A DNA stretch of 64,000 nt from DASQHW01 sp038238245 (GCA_038238245.1 JBBRXX010000005.1:62001-126000), one strand, 5' to 3'. Positions 43,687 through 52,201 are shown, numbered from the stretch's first letter. The notes: generated by a model from the sequence alone, not told the origin. A program made the numbers and translations.

Positions 43687-46600
43687 CCCGACGTCGATGC
43701 CGATTTCGTGGTGGCGAGTCGCCATCGTGATTGCCGCGACCGCGCGGTTGTACTCGCGTGACGCCTCACGGTCGGTTGGCCGGCCGCCGAGGAGCTGATC
43801 AATGCCACCCGCACCCGTCGACACAGCCTCGGGATAACGCGCGCGGTAAGTGGCGATCGCTTCGACTGCGGCCCGCCAACCCACGCGTTCGCGTTGAAGA
43901 GCGGGCTCGGGACCGAGAACGACCAAGACGTCGTAATCAGAAGCGTTGATGGCGGCCACGCGGACCTGTGTCTCACGGAGTCGTTCGGCGCGCCGCACGA
44001 GGTGGTGTTCGGCGACGAGGTCGGCGTGGGCTTTGAACCACTCGTTCCGTCGTGCCTGCTGATGTTCGGCCTTCGCGAGCCGCGCCAACATGCGCTCACA
44101 TGCGCGGTCGATTGCAATCAGCGCGCCGCGGGCGCGTTTCCCCTCGGAGCCATCCTCGGCATGATCGTCGACGGCGTCGTTCGTCTCGACACCTACCGCT
44201 TGCGCGTTGCGGAATACGTCCTTCCAAGCGCGGCGACGCGCGAGGATCGTTTCTATTGTCTGATGGGCGCCGTCAATAGTTCCGCTCGCATCGGCGGGTG
44301 CCCGGCGTAGCAGCTGGTCGAGCTCTCTGCGCCGTGCGGTGAGTTGCGCGAGCGTGGCGCCTGCGATGGTCTGGGCAACGGCGCCGAGATTGTCTGATGC
44401 GTCGGCGACCATGTGCGTACTGCGGCGCCGGGCAAGCGCCTGTGCGATCTCGGAGATGCCAATGGACCGTCCGTCGATAGGCGCGTGGGCGAGTTCGTCG
44501 CTGTCTTCAGGCTGCGTACCATCGACGATGTAAATGCGGGCACTGTCCCGTCCGCGGGTGAGCGCGACGTAGCCCTCCTCGAACGACGAGAGGTCGGTCG
44601 GGAGGTAGCGAGCGACTTGATGGGTGGCACCTTGGACGCCATAGCTCGTGCGCGCGTAGCCATGCTCGAGACGTCCCGCAGCGAGATATCCGCTTGGGAC
44701 GCGGATCTCACCCTCGCGTTCGAACGCGACGACCACTTCGTTGCAGCGCGGGTCGGTGTCGATGATGGTGCCAACGCTTCCGTTCTTGACGAACTCCCGT
44801 TTTCCGACGGCATGCAGGCGACGGTCGTTCCGACGCGCGACGACTTCGTCGCCGACCATGAACTCACGGCCACGGACTACCAGCGGTTCGCCCGAGAGCT
44901 CACCGTGCGCCTTGAGGACCGTGCGGGCTCGGTCGTTGAGCGCGCGACGAATGGAGTTCGGGCCCGCTATCATCGGGTCGACTCGGCCGTGCAAGCGGAC
45001 GGCGTACCAGTCGGCGACGATCGCGTCGAACGACTCTCCCGCTGTGCGCGATCGGACGACCTTCCCTGCTTCGTCGTAGCGGGCGAGCGCGTCGCCGATG
45101 TGTCCGTCACGGTATTCGGCGATAGCGAGCCGATCGGAGTGGTCTTGTTGGCGGTTGTTGTCGACCAAGCGAACAAGACTGTCGCCGCGTTCGGCGCACA
45201 GACGTCGGAAAACGCCGCCGACATCCACCGAACCGTGCTGGTCTGGATCCCCGATGAGCTTGACCGCGCCGTGGGCCGTGTGCATGTGCGCGGCGAGGCG
45301 AGCGAAGTCGCGGGTGCCGAGCATCGAGGCCTCGTCGACTACCACCACGGTCCCGCGCTGTAGCCCAGGTGCGCGGGTGTCATCCAGATCCCATAAAAGG
45401 CGTGCAACCGTGGACGCCGGCCCGCCGGTCGAACGGGCGAATCCCGCGGCGCGCTCGAGTTCGGTTGCCGCGGCCGCGGACACCGCGCATCCGAGGATCG
45501 GCACGCCAGCGTCGACGTGGGCGGCAACGACCGCTTCGAGCGCGTAGGTCTTACCAGCACCCGGCCGCCCGGCGACTGGCTGCACGAACTCGCCTGTGCG
45601 GCAGACGGCGTGCACCATCTCGCGCTGTTCGTCCGAAAGCTCGCGACGTTGCGCGATCACGCCTGTAACCAACTGAACGTCGAGCCTGGTCATGGCGAGT
45701 TCGTGCGGATCCGCCCAGGCGAGGAGCTGGTCCTCGAGGTTCACGAGCTCGGGGACCGTGAAGAGCTTTTGGGTCGCTGAGCGCTGAACAGACGAGCGTA
45801 CAGACCACGGCTCCGACGTTGAGGGCTCAGCGTCTGTCTGCACCGGCTCGGCGCGGTCGACCAACAGGACTTGGTCGCTCGTCAAGAACCGATCGGCCAA
45901 CGCCTCAACTTGCGCGGCGCTTGCGGCCGCCCCTACCGCCGACGCGAGCGCTTCGATGACGTCTGTGCGGCGGAACGTTGCCGCGCGCTCGGTAAGTCCG
46001 TGCGATCCGGCGAGCAGCTCGAAGCAGCGCTGCACCAAGGCCGGCTGCAGTGGTTCGGCAACCGCACGCCCGAAACATGCTGCAACATCGGCCATACCGA
46101 AGCCCGCCGCCGCGGCTTCCGAGCGCCACCGCTGCTCGAGCGTCTCTGCCTCGACGCCGTAGTCCTTGGCCTGACGAGTGTCCAACGTCGCGACCTGCGC
46201 CGCGCGCGCCGACCGGCTCGGCGATTCAGCCAGTGCCACTTCGATCTCGCTTCGCCGCTTCGAGAACACGGCGATGACCTCATGGGGCACGCCAACCACT
46301 TCGGCGTGGCCGTTGACAACCGGTGTAAAGCGCAGACCAAGACGCTCGGAAAGGAGATGGCGTAGGTGGGCCTGGTATAGGTGGCCCGCCGCACGGGCGT
46401 GCTCGTACAGACCGATACCGGCGATTGCCCGCCACCGCGCCGCGGGGCCATCTGCACATGTCATGTTCGCGGTGACGATGTGCGTGTGTAGCAGCGGATC
46501 GCCAGCCCGGCTGGTGCGATGATCGAACGCGGCCGCCACGATCCCGGCGGACACGACCAGACGACGATCGCCGGTCCCCTGCCGCGCGAACACTGCGTTG

Positions 46601-47274
46601 GTCTCGTAGTAGCGAACGACCTCGTCGACCGCCTCGGCGTGCGCTCGTCGGATCTCGGTCCGATGCTGGTCGTCGGCAAGCGCACACAACACGCTCACGC
46701 TCTTCGGCGGCCGCAGCGTGAGGTCATAGCCCGGCCGTGCCTTGACACGCCGGCGCGAGGATGCGAACCGCTCCAGCTCCGTGCGACTGACTGTCCATGC
46801 GTATCTCCCCGCCCGAACGTTGCCCTCTGCCTTAACACCAAGGAGATACGCAGACGGCTCCAAGACCACTTCGGCCTCGCCAGCATCGACGAAGCGGGCG
46901 CGGTATCGGTTGCCTTCGGTCAGCAGGCGACGGACGTATCGGCCCGAGACGCCGAGGTGTGCCGCCGCGCGAAGCGAATCGACGAACTCCGGCAGCTCTT
47001 TGTGGTCTGGCGTGTGAGCACGCCGCATTGAAGCGCGCGTCGCTGAACCTCGCGCGCTGACGAGGTACTCGCCCGTATATGGATGTTGGCCGTGGAGGAC
47101 GCGCCGGAACTCGTCGGGATCGACTTGCCCCGACAACCCCAGCTCGGCCGCCAGCGATCCGACCCAACGGCCCGGATGTTCTCCGCGCCCGCTGTAGTAA
47201 TCCTCCGCCGACGAAGCGACCTCCCCTATGTAGTACTCGGTCGCCCCTGAACTCAGCCTCCCGATACTCAGCAC
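43681..47274 (-). CDS. MOBF-type relaxase-helicase (TraA/TrwC-like) with inserted HTH-like segment
   Basis: This 1197-residue protein starts at GTG 47274 after GGAGG. The TrwC relaxase domain shows N-terminal tyrosines (ATEYYIGE and EDYYSG), ARPGYDLTLRPPKSVSVL near 179-196 and the metal His motif LLHTHIVTANM (about 261-271). Between residue 80 and 178 lies an unusual insert with an HTH-like stretch (HLGVSGRYVRRLLTEG). The helicase half has Walker A GRPGAGKT (569-576), VVVDEASMLG, and a late ARTSYGVQGATHQ. It nicks oriT and unwinds the transferred strand. The C-terminal 250 residues are helical. Confidence 0.92.
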   Translation of the reverse strand: MLSIGRLSSGATEYYIGEVASSAEDYYSGRGEHPGRWVGSLAAELGLSGQVDPDEFRRVLHGQHPYTGEYLVSARGSATRASMRRAHTPDHKELPEFVDSLRAAAHLGVSGRYVRRLLTEGNRYRARFVDAGEAEVVLEPSAYLLGVKAEGNVRAGRYAWTVSRTELERFASSRRRVKARPGYDLTLRPPKSVSVLCALADDQHRTEIRRAHAEAVDEVVRYYETNAVFARQGTGDRRLVVSAGIVAAAFDHRTSRAGDPLLHTHIVTANMTCADGPAARWRAIAGIGLYEHARAAGHLYQAHLRHLLSERLGLRFTPVVNGHAEVVGVPHEVIAVFSKRRSEIEVALAESPSRSARAAQVATLDTRQAKDYGVEAETLEQRWRSEAAAAGFGMADVAACFGRAVAEPLQPALVQRCFELLAGSHGLTERAATFRRTDVIEALASAVGAAASAAQVEALADRFLTSDQVLLVDRAEPVQTDAEPSTSEPWSVRSSVQRSATQKLFTVPELVNLEDQLLAWADPHELAMTRLDVQLVTGVIAQRRELSDEQREMVHAVCRTGEFVQPVAGRPGAGKTYALEAVVAAHVDAGVPILGCAVSAAAATELERAAGFARSTGGPASTVARLLWDLDDTRAPGLQRGTVVVVDEASMLGTRDFARLAAHMHTAHGAVKLIGDPDQHGSVDVGGVFRRLCAERGDSLVRLVDNNRQQDHSDRLAIAEYRDGHIGDALARYDEAGKVVRSRTAGESFDAIVADWYAVRLHGRVDPMIAGPNSIRRALNDRARTVLKAHGELSGEPLVVRGREFMVGDEVVARRNDRRLHAVGKREFVKNGSVGTIIDTDPRCNEVVVAFEREGEIRVPSGYLAAGRLEHGYARTSYGVQGATHQVARYLPTDLSSFEEGYVALTRGRDSARIYIVDGTQPEDSDELAHAPIDGRSIGISEIAQALARRRSTHMVADASDNLGAVAQTIAGATLAQLTARRRELDQLLRRAPADASGTIDGAHQTIETILARRRAWKDVFRNAQAVGVETNDAVDDHAEDGSEGKRARGALIAIDRACERMLARLAKAEHQQARRNEWFKAHADLVAEHHLVRRAERLRETQVRVAAINASDYDVLVVLGPEPALQRERVGWRAAVEAIATYRARYPEAVSTGAGGIDQLLGGRPTDREASREYNRAVAAITMATRHHEIGIDVGL

Positions 47275-47299
47275 GCTTCCTCCGAAGACAACACGCCTC

Positions 47300-47343
47300 A
47301 AGGAGGAATGGCGCGCCCCACGCCGATTTCGCGACACGCGAAA
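47300..47343. promoter_or_regulatory. candidate oriT or regulatory box upstream of relaxase
   Basis: AAGGAGGAATGGCGCG at 47300-47315 is identical to 30742-30757 in the divergent T4SS promoter region. Eleven bases on, TTTCGCG ACA CGCGAAA (47327-47343) is a perfect palindrome. It lies 26 bases upstream of the relaxase start, where oriT is often found. The assignment is tentative. Confidence 0.4.
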
Positions 47344-47565
47344 GTGCGGGCGAACCGCTGCATCGCGTTCCCCGAAGATCGTGTAGATCACGTCGCTCGG
47401 TGCGAAGTGTGTGCGCAGGGCCGCTGAGCAGCCACGATTACGCCGGTTGTTCCCTCAGGTCCGTCGAGCTAGCACGTGGTGTAGGGATGAAAGTAGGGAT
47501 GGCGATAGCCACTGGCCGCCGGCCGTTGAAGAGTTGCGACGATAAGGGTCCAGGAAACTGCAGGG

Positions 47566-47811
47566 CTGGGCCCACGGTCGTGCCTAATCGCGCGCGCCAA
47601 AACGTGGTGCTCGAAACTCGGGATGACGCTGCGGAAGCTCGGCCGGCCGTGCGTGGCGATCCTGCTAGAGAACAAGATCGGGATGAAGAAGCCGTCCGAC
47701 ATCGAAGGCCTCGAATACATCCCGTTCAGAAACTGGGTGACCGAGGCGGACGTCGCGCTGGGCAAGATGATGAGCACCCGCGGCTACAACATCCATATCA
47801 AGAACCTGTGA
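47566..47811 (+). pseudogene. remnant of TIR-like nucleotide-binding effector, frameshifted
   Basis: The last 62 residues (from ATG 47623) match the end of the TIR-like predicted nucleotide-binding family: LGMTLRKLGRPCVAILLE, then PSDIEGLEYIPF and a final helix. Just upstream, in another frame, RARQNVVLE matches the residues that normally precede it, so one extra A near 47618 breaks the gene. The N-terminal half is missing. Intact members act as NAD-consuming or nucleotide-sensing defence effectors. Here it is decayed cargo between the relaxase and other accessory genes. Confidence 0.65.
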
Positions 47812-48433
47812 TCCGCGCCGGGGCGCTCTGTTCGGCGAGCGAGACGCGCGCTCGACCGTTCGCCCCGGGCGCATAGAACACGATCCACACCTTGTTCTTC
47901 TCGGTCTTCATCGCTCTCATCGCCGCGCCATCGTCTTCCGTTAGGTCGACCAGCATGAATCGTGCGCGCTCGCCGGGCTCTAAGCGCTTCGGCAGCCCGG
48001 GACTCATCATCTGCGAGAGGGAGCCCGGCTCAAGCGGCAAGGGGAAGAGAAGCTTCGTCGTTCGCGTTCGCTTCGCCCTGTCGATCGTGCGGCGGACGCG
48101 CCGTCGGTGCTCGAACAACCGTCGAACCGGAGGTCGCCGGCCGAGGATGACCTGCACCGCATCGATGAACGCGGGCTGGCGGCCCTGGTTCACCACGTCC
48201 GCAATGAGCCACTCGTCGGGAGACGTGGTACTGGCGCCGACCGAGATGAGTTTGTAGACGCCGCCGTGGACGCGAAGCCTCGGCCGATTCGTCGAGTACA
48301 CCCAGATGTTCCAGGCGAGCGCGATGAAGCCAGCGCTCGCACCTGCGATCGCGATGGCTCTCGCCACCCAGTCGACGGCATCGGCCTGTTGCGCTTGGGC
48401 GAGCACGCCCGTCACTTCGATGATTGGCGCCAT
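47798..48433 (-). CDS. one-TM hypothetical protein
   Basis: This 211-residue protein has one TM helix near residues 25-45 (IAIAGASAGFIALAWNIWV), then a cytosolic or extracellular domain with a beta-rich look (WLIADVVNQGRQPAFIDAVQ). The function is unknown. ATG 48433 overlaps the end of the DUF6338 gene by about 22 bp, so the two are co-expressed. Its 3' end overlaps the TIR-like remnant by 14 bp. Confidence 0.6.
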   Translation of the reverse strand: MAPIIEVTGVLAQAQQADAVDWVARAIAIAGASAGFIALAWNIWVYSTNRPRLRVHGGVYKLISVGASTTSPDEWLIADVVNQGRQPAFIDAVQVILGRRPPVRRLFEHRRRVRRTIDRAKRTRTTKLLFPLPLEPGSLSQMMSPGLPKRLEPGERARFMLVDLTEDDGAAMRAMKTEKNKVWIVFYAPGANGRARVSLAEQSAPARITGS

Positions 48434-49089
48434 TGGAGCCACAGCTCCTGAAGGTCGGAAAGGGGCAGCGCCACCCGATCCCACTCGTCGGGCATGACCT
48501 TCTCGTCTTCACCGACGCGGTGAAACTTGATCGGCGGTTGCAGAGCGAGCATGCCGAGCGAGCGGTCCGCGTCGAGGTCGATGCCGGCGACGCGACCGAC
48601 GTAGACGTCGCCCTTGTGTGTGCGAGCCAACGCGTGCAGCTTTGAGTCTTTTCCTCGAGAGCGGGGTGTACTCGCAAACCCGCGCGTCACCGACCACAGC
48701 ACAGGGTGTGGATCGTGAGCGCCAGGGTGACGCCTCTTGCGGGACGCACCGACGAGCAAGAACAGGCCGAAGGCCGCGGCGCCGGCGAGCAACAGCTCGA
48801 CGATGAGCGTGCGCGCGATGAGCTCGTACCTCGCCTGGACGTAGTCGTTGCCGGAAGCGATCCAGCTGCCGGCGTCGACCACGAGGTCGGGCCAGACGTA
48901 GCGGACCGCGCCTAGCAACGCGACCGCGACCGTGGTGCAGACGACGCTGATCAGCGCCACCGTCGAGATTTCGCGGAAGGTCGTCGTGTCGGGCGATGGC
49001 CTTTTGCGTTGCGAGAGCAGCTCGTAGAGCAGCCCGGGCGCGATGAAGAAGAAGAACGCGGCGACGCTGCCGAGCGTGTCGGGAACCAC
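48412..49089 (-). CDS. DUF6338-type membrane protein
   Basis: This 225-residue protein has an N-terminal TM helix (SVAAFFFFIAPGLLYELL) and two or three more before residue 125, then a cytosolic tail with KGDVYVGRVAGIDLDADRSL, a pattern seen in the DUF6338 family. The role is unknown. It is paired with the one-TM protein downstream and placed in the cargo zone, so a defence or membrane-stress role is possible but not shown. Confidence 0.6.
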   Translation of the reverse strand: MVPDTLGSVAAFFFFIAPGLLYELLSQRKRPSPDTTTFREISTVALISVVCTTVAVALLGAVRYVWPDLVVDAGSWIASGNDYVQARYELIARTLIVELLLAGAAAFGLFLLVGASRKRRHPGAHDPHPVLWSVTRGFASTPRSRGKDSKLHALARTHKGDVYVGRVAGIDLDADRSLGMLALQPPIKFHRVGEDEKVMPDEWDRVALPLSDLQELWLQWRQSSK

Positions 49090-49105
49090 GTCGTCTCCTG
49101 CGCTT

Positions 49106-49366
49106 CTATTCGCTCACGCCCTCACCGCTGCCACTGCCGTCTGAATCGCTCGCCGGTGCCGAAGCCTGCGGCGGGAGCGCCGCCGCGGGGATATCGACCG
49201 GACCTTCCGGCGCGACATTCACCGGCTGCTGGTCGAACGCGACCGAGCCGCGATGACTCCACTCAGATGTCTCCTTGACCCGTGTGTGGATTGTCGGCTC
49301 TTGCGACGTGTTGACGCCGCCGTCGCTCGGCGCCGCGTCGTTCGGCTGCTGCGGTTCGTCGGGCAT
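49106..49366 (-). CDS. small disordered hypothetical protein
   Basis: This 86-residue product is rich in Pro, Ala, Ser, Glu and Gly, with a short more structured part (TIHTRVKETSEWSHRGSVAF). It is probably disordered. ATG 49366 follows GGAGAAAC. It lies 16 bases upstream of the DUF6338 gene, so it may head that operon. Confidence 0.5.
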   Translation of the reverse strand: MPDEPQQPNDAAPSDGGVNTSQEPTIHTRVKETSEWSHRGSVAFDQQPVNVAPEGPVDIPAAALPPQASAPASDSDGSGSGEGVSE

Positions 49367-49794
49367 TGTTTCTCCTTAGTGGGGACTGAAACGATGATAT
49401 GGGCGGAAAGCGCCCATCCCTAGCCTTCGCGGGATGGCGGGCCCGGCCCGAGTGTGAACCGCCTGGTCAACCCCGCAAACCGGCACGGCCGGTGTACAGT
49501 TCCCGTAGTCGTCGCCCGTGCGCCTGACGCCGGGCGACGCTTCGCGTCTTCCCTAATGAGCCGCCGAGCCCTGAGCCGGCGGCTCTCTCGCGCCCGCTCG
49601 CCGCCGGCTGCTCCAGCCGCGGGCAAAAGATGCCCACGCAGTGACCAACGGCGCGCCCGCTCACCCATCACGGTTCTGGCGCGCCCAATTCGCGCACGGA
49701 GCCAGAGATGGGAGTGCTTGTAGGACGGGCAACCGGCCCGGCCTGACAGCGGTCCCCGACCTCGGTGCGACCACCACAGCTCCGGAGGAGCGCC
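49367..49794. other. gene-free stretch with serial hairpins and an RBS-covering hairpin
   Basis: No ORF is convincing in these 428 bases. Perfect inverted repeats occur in series: 49399-49417 (7-bp arms), 49512-49539 (8-bp arms), 49560-49585 (8-bp arms), 49606-49620 (6-bp), 49622-49636 (5-bp), and a nested structure at 49665-49713 (CCCATC/GATGGG, TCTGGC/GCCAGA, GCGC/GCGC). At 49779-49791 GCTCC pairs with GGAGC and buries the GGAGG of the next gene, whose GTG is at 49795. A structured RNA leader or small RNA is possible. High GC makes some chance pairing expected. Confidence 0.5.
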
Positions 49795-49995
49795 GTGAAC
49801 AATGAAACGCCCACGTGGCCGAGCAGCCGATGGAACGCGCTCGCACGCATCGTCGAGTTGTGGATCGGGCTGCTGCGCGATCCCGCCGTGCCGACCGCAC
49901 ACCTGTGGCTCACCGCAGGCTTCGTCGTCGCGGCCGTCTTCGCGATGACTGTGCCGCCCGCACTCGGGTGGCTGATCTACGTGCTCGTGTCGTAG
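49795..49995 (+). CDS. small one- or two-TM protein
   Basis: This 66-residue protein starts at GTG 49795 (MNNETPTWPSS) and carries a hydrophobic helix (LWLTAGFVVAAVFAMTVPPA) followed by LGWLIYVLVS at the C-terminus. The ribosome site GGAGG is inside a small hairpin. The function is unknown; toxins and phage-related membrane peptides have this size, but nothing else supports that. Confidence 0.5.
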   Translation: MNNETPTWPSSRWNALARIVELWIGLLRDPAVPTAHLWLTAGFVVAAVFAMTVPPALGWLIYVLVS

Positions 49996-50152
49996 CCGAA
50001 CCGTGACACGACACAACTCCCAGTGCTCTCCCGCGGCGACGCACGTCGTTCGCGGTCATCGGGTTCGCGCGCGCCCCTTTTCAGGTCGAGGACGCGGCCT
50101 GCACAGCGGGCGCGGACTCGACCATCGACTCGCCGCGCGTTCGTCGCGCGCT

Positions 50153-50479
50153 TCAGACGAGCGACTTGGGCGTGACGAACGTGTCGCCGGGCAGGTGATG
50201 CGCGATGACGGGTTGCCACATCCACATGCCCGTGCTCACGCCCACCAGCAGCAACTCGGAAGTGTTCGCCGCGAGGTCGTACCGGACGATCTGCACGTGA
50301 GCTTCTTCGCCCTGGAAGTACACCCGGACCTTGTGGGTCACCGGGTACGCCGACGGTACGACGACGTCTTCGTAGACGTGGATCGAGCCGTTGATGATCG
50401 GTGGCTTGTCGGCAACCTGCCGGGCGAACTCTTTGCCGTGCTCAACGAGTTCCTCCTCGGTCGGGTCTTCGGCGTGCAT
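50153..50479 (-). CDS. hypothetical protein, 108 aa
   Basis: This acidic protein has a start helix (PTEEELVEHGKEFARQVADK) and a beta-rich remainder (KVRVYFQGEEAHVQIVRYDL). No family is recognised. It lies 39 bases after the ParA-like gene on the same strand, so the two are probably co-transcribed. Confidence 0.5.
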   Translation of the reverse strand: MHAEDPTEEELVEHGKEFARQVADKPPIINGSIHVYEDVVVPSAYPVTHKVRVYFQGEEAHVQIVRYDLAANTSELLLVGVSTGMWMWQPVIAHHLPGDTFVTPKSLV

Positions 50480-50518
50480 CGGGCCCTCCGGGCCCCTGCG
50501 CTCCGCGCCGCTCCTTGC

Positions 50519-51355
50519 TCAATCGACACCTACGCGCCGGGGTTGAACCCCGAGGCCCCATGCCTCCGCCTTCTCGACGGCGTGACGAGAAGCGCGATGT
50601 TGACGATAAGCCGCGGAGATCGCCGCACACCTGCCGGTTCCGCTGTTAAGCGGAACCGGCAAGTCTGTGCAGTTCTTCGAGGCGGGTTGTCGGGTGGATG
50701 GGTGGAGGCGCGGCAAGAGGGTTGCGGGATTCGCGGAACGGTTTGACGCGGTCAGATTCGCAGCAGGGGTTGCGTTGTCACGCGGTTGATCGGAATCAGG
50801 GACGACGGTGGCGACGTAGCGGCGGAGGGCAGAGAGTTCATGCAGCGCTCGCGCGCGAGCGACGAGCAAACCTGCGTCGATCGTGCGGGCCACGTTCGAT
50901 GTGACCGCGATCTCCGCAACAACGGGCACACCGCACACGTCCTCGACGTCTCGCCGAGTCAGGCTTCGGCCGCGCTCAGCCAACAATACGACGCCGTCAG
51001 GTCGCAGCTCCGTAATGACAATGCTTCGCAGGCCGAGGTAACAGGGGCCTCGCAACACCGCGAGCAGCAAGCCCTCGGGTGCATCGCCGAGCTGGTCGAG
51101 GCGGTCAGCGTCGATCACGGCGACGTCACCGGTGCCATCTCTCGCTCGGACGACCGCGAGCTGCTCTGTGACGTCGATCCGTCCGCTCTCGCCCTGTGCG
51201 GCGGCGACACCCAACAGGGCTCCTGCAGCGCCAGTGTCGATGGCGACGAGCTCGGTCGCGCCGTAGCGAGACGCGAATAGCGCAGTCACCGCGGCGACCG
51301 TGCTCGTACCGCTGCCACCGCGCGTGCCGACGATCGTGATCACTCGTTCAGCCAT
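50519..51355 (-). CDS. ParA/MinD-like P-loop protein
   Basis: This 278-residue protein begins AERVITIVGTRGGSGTSTVA, the deviant Walker A of ParA/MinD proteins with Ser in place of the usual second Lys. DVAVIDADRLDQL and LLLAVLRGPCYLGLRSIVIT follow. It could handle partition or DNA processing of the excised element. From about residue 205 the sequence loses its ordinary composition, and a 13-bp hairpin lies in that tail at 50632-50661, so the C-terminal 70 residues may be a late addition or a frame-shifted end. Confidence 0.65.
   Translation of the reverse strand: MAERVITIVGTRGGSGTSTVAAVTALFASRYGATELVAIDTGAAGALLGVAAAQGESGRIDVTEQLAVVRARDGTGDVAVIDADRLDQLGDAPEGLLLAVLRGPCYLGLRSIVITELRPDGVVLLAERGRSLTRRDVEDVCGVPVVAEIAVTSNVARTIDAGLLVARARALHELSALRRYVATVVPDSDQPRDNATPAANLTASNRSANPATLLPRLHPSTRQPASKNCTDLPVPLNSGTGRCAAISAAYRQHRASRHAVEKAEAWGLGVQPRRVGVD
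50632..50661. terminator. 13-bp perfect hairpin inside the ParA-like 3' end
   Basis: TGCCGGTTCCGCT (50632-50644) and AGCGGAACCGGCA (50649-50661) are perfect complements around a 4-base loop. It resembles a strong terminator but is inside the open frame of the ParA-like gene. No long T-run follows on either strand. Confidence 0.5.
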
Positions 51356-51502
51356 CGCGCTCGACCTCCTCTTCGTCGCGTGCAGACCTCAACACCGGTC
51401 TGTACAGAGTGAGCAAGGGGTGCCGGTGAAGGGCGAACGTGGTGCACGCCCCGCACCGGCAGCCGGCCCGGCGGGCTTCCCCGACCATGCCGTGCCGACA
51501 CG
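51356..51502. promoter_or_regulatory. ParA-like promoter region
   Basis: Upstream of the ParA-like gene, CCTCAAC occurs at 51386 and the palindrome TCTGTACAGA nearby at about 51399-51408. CCTCAAC is the same motif as the phased repeats at 52202-52271, and TGTACAGA also occurs in the operator cluster near 18770. Both may be binding sites for element regulators. Confidence 0.4.
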
Positions 51503-51958
51503 TCATCGCTGCACCACGACACTCGTCCGATCAGCGGCGTGAGCAGCTGCGAGGTGGTCTGGCAGCCGCGCGATCTGCCGCGCGGTCAACGGCGGGAACG
51601 CAGGTGGCACTGCGTACGCGTCGTCGACACGCGCGAGGCCGAAGTCGGCTAAGCGCGAGAGCGTTCGGAGGATGGGTGCGTTACGCCCGACGCCAGCACC
51701 GAGCCCGAGGGTGCTCGCGAGCGCGGACAACGAAATGTCGAAGCCGTTCGGCTCGTGCTCGAGCCACCAAGCCAGTCGCCGTGCCAGAAGCACACACGAC
51801 GGACCGAGTACGGCAAGCCAATACGTCTCGACGTAGGGGCTGCGTGCGTCGAAGCCGCCCCGCGCGAGCTGCCGATCGCGCAGCACTATGACGGGAAGCG
51901 GATCGTGTTCGACGAGCCAGTCCTTGATGTCGAGGATGCTGTGCGGGGCGAGGGGCAT
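51503..51958 (-). CDS. hypothetical, possible winged-helix protein
   Basis: This 151-residue protein (ATG 51958) has no firm family. A mid-protein stretch (SLSALASTLGLGAGVGRNAP, then ILRTLSRLADFGLARV) has the look of a winged helix, and the N-terminus (ILDIKDWLVEHDPLPVIVLR) is alpha/beta-like. It lies next to the repeat-rich control region and may bind it as a regulator or replication initiator; this is a positional guess. Confidence 0.5.
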   Translation of the reverse strand: MPLAPHSILDIKDWLVEHDPLPVIVLRDRQLARGGFDARSPYVETYWLAVLGPSCVLLARRLAWWLEHEPNGFDISLSALASTLGLGAGVGRNAPILRTLSRLADFGLARVDDAYAVPPAFPPLTARQIARLPDHLAAAHAADRTSVVVQR

Positions 51959-51976
51959 GCAATGTCTCCGATCTAG

Positions 51977-52055
51977 CTCAGATATAACCTGAGTTTCAAT
52001 GTGGATCAAGTTCAATCTGAGATTCCGAATGTTGATTGACACATCAGCGTCAATC
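51977..52055. promoter_or_regulatory. AT-richer control region with inverted repeats
   Basis: CTCAG/CTGAG (51977-51993, 7-base spacer) and GATTGAC/GTCAATC (52034-52055, 8-base spacer) are perfect dyads. TTCAAT also occurs twice. The stretch is noticeably AT-richer than its surroundings, as expected for a promoter or origin. Confidence 0.5.
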
Positions 52056-52201
52056 CATCGAGAAGGGACTCAACCGCCAGCTCGGTCCGCTCCCTCGGGG
52101 AACGGCGAGTCTGTATCCCAGCTCAACGCGGTTGCTCGAGAGCTCTGGCGGACGCCAAGCAGTCTCTTGCACAAAAGTTCGCGTCACGCGGCGTCGCGAG
52201 A

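Noticed and set aside
46738..47034. Intein in the relaxase
   Set aside because: No Cys/Ser start with HN-Cys end and the insert is too short; an HTH-like domain insert is more likely.
50536..50560. GGGGTTGAACCCC as a tRNA T-arm fragment
   Set aside because: It is a simple palindrome inside the ParA-like frame; no neighbouring tRNA stems.
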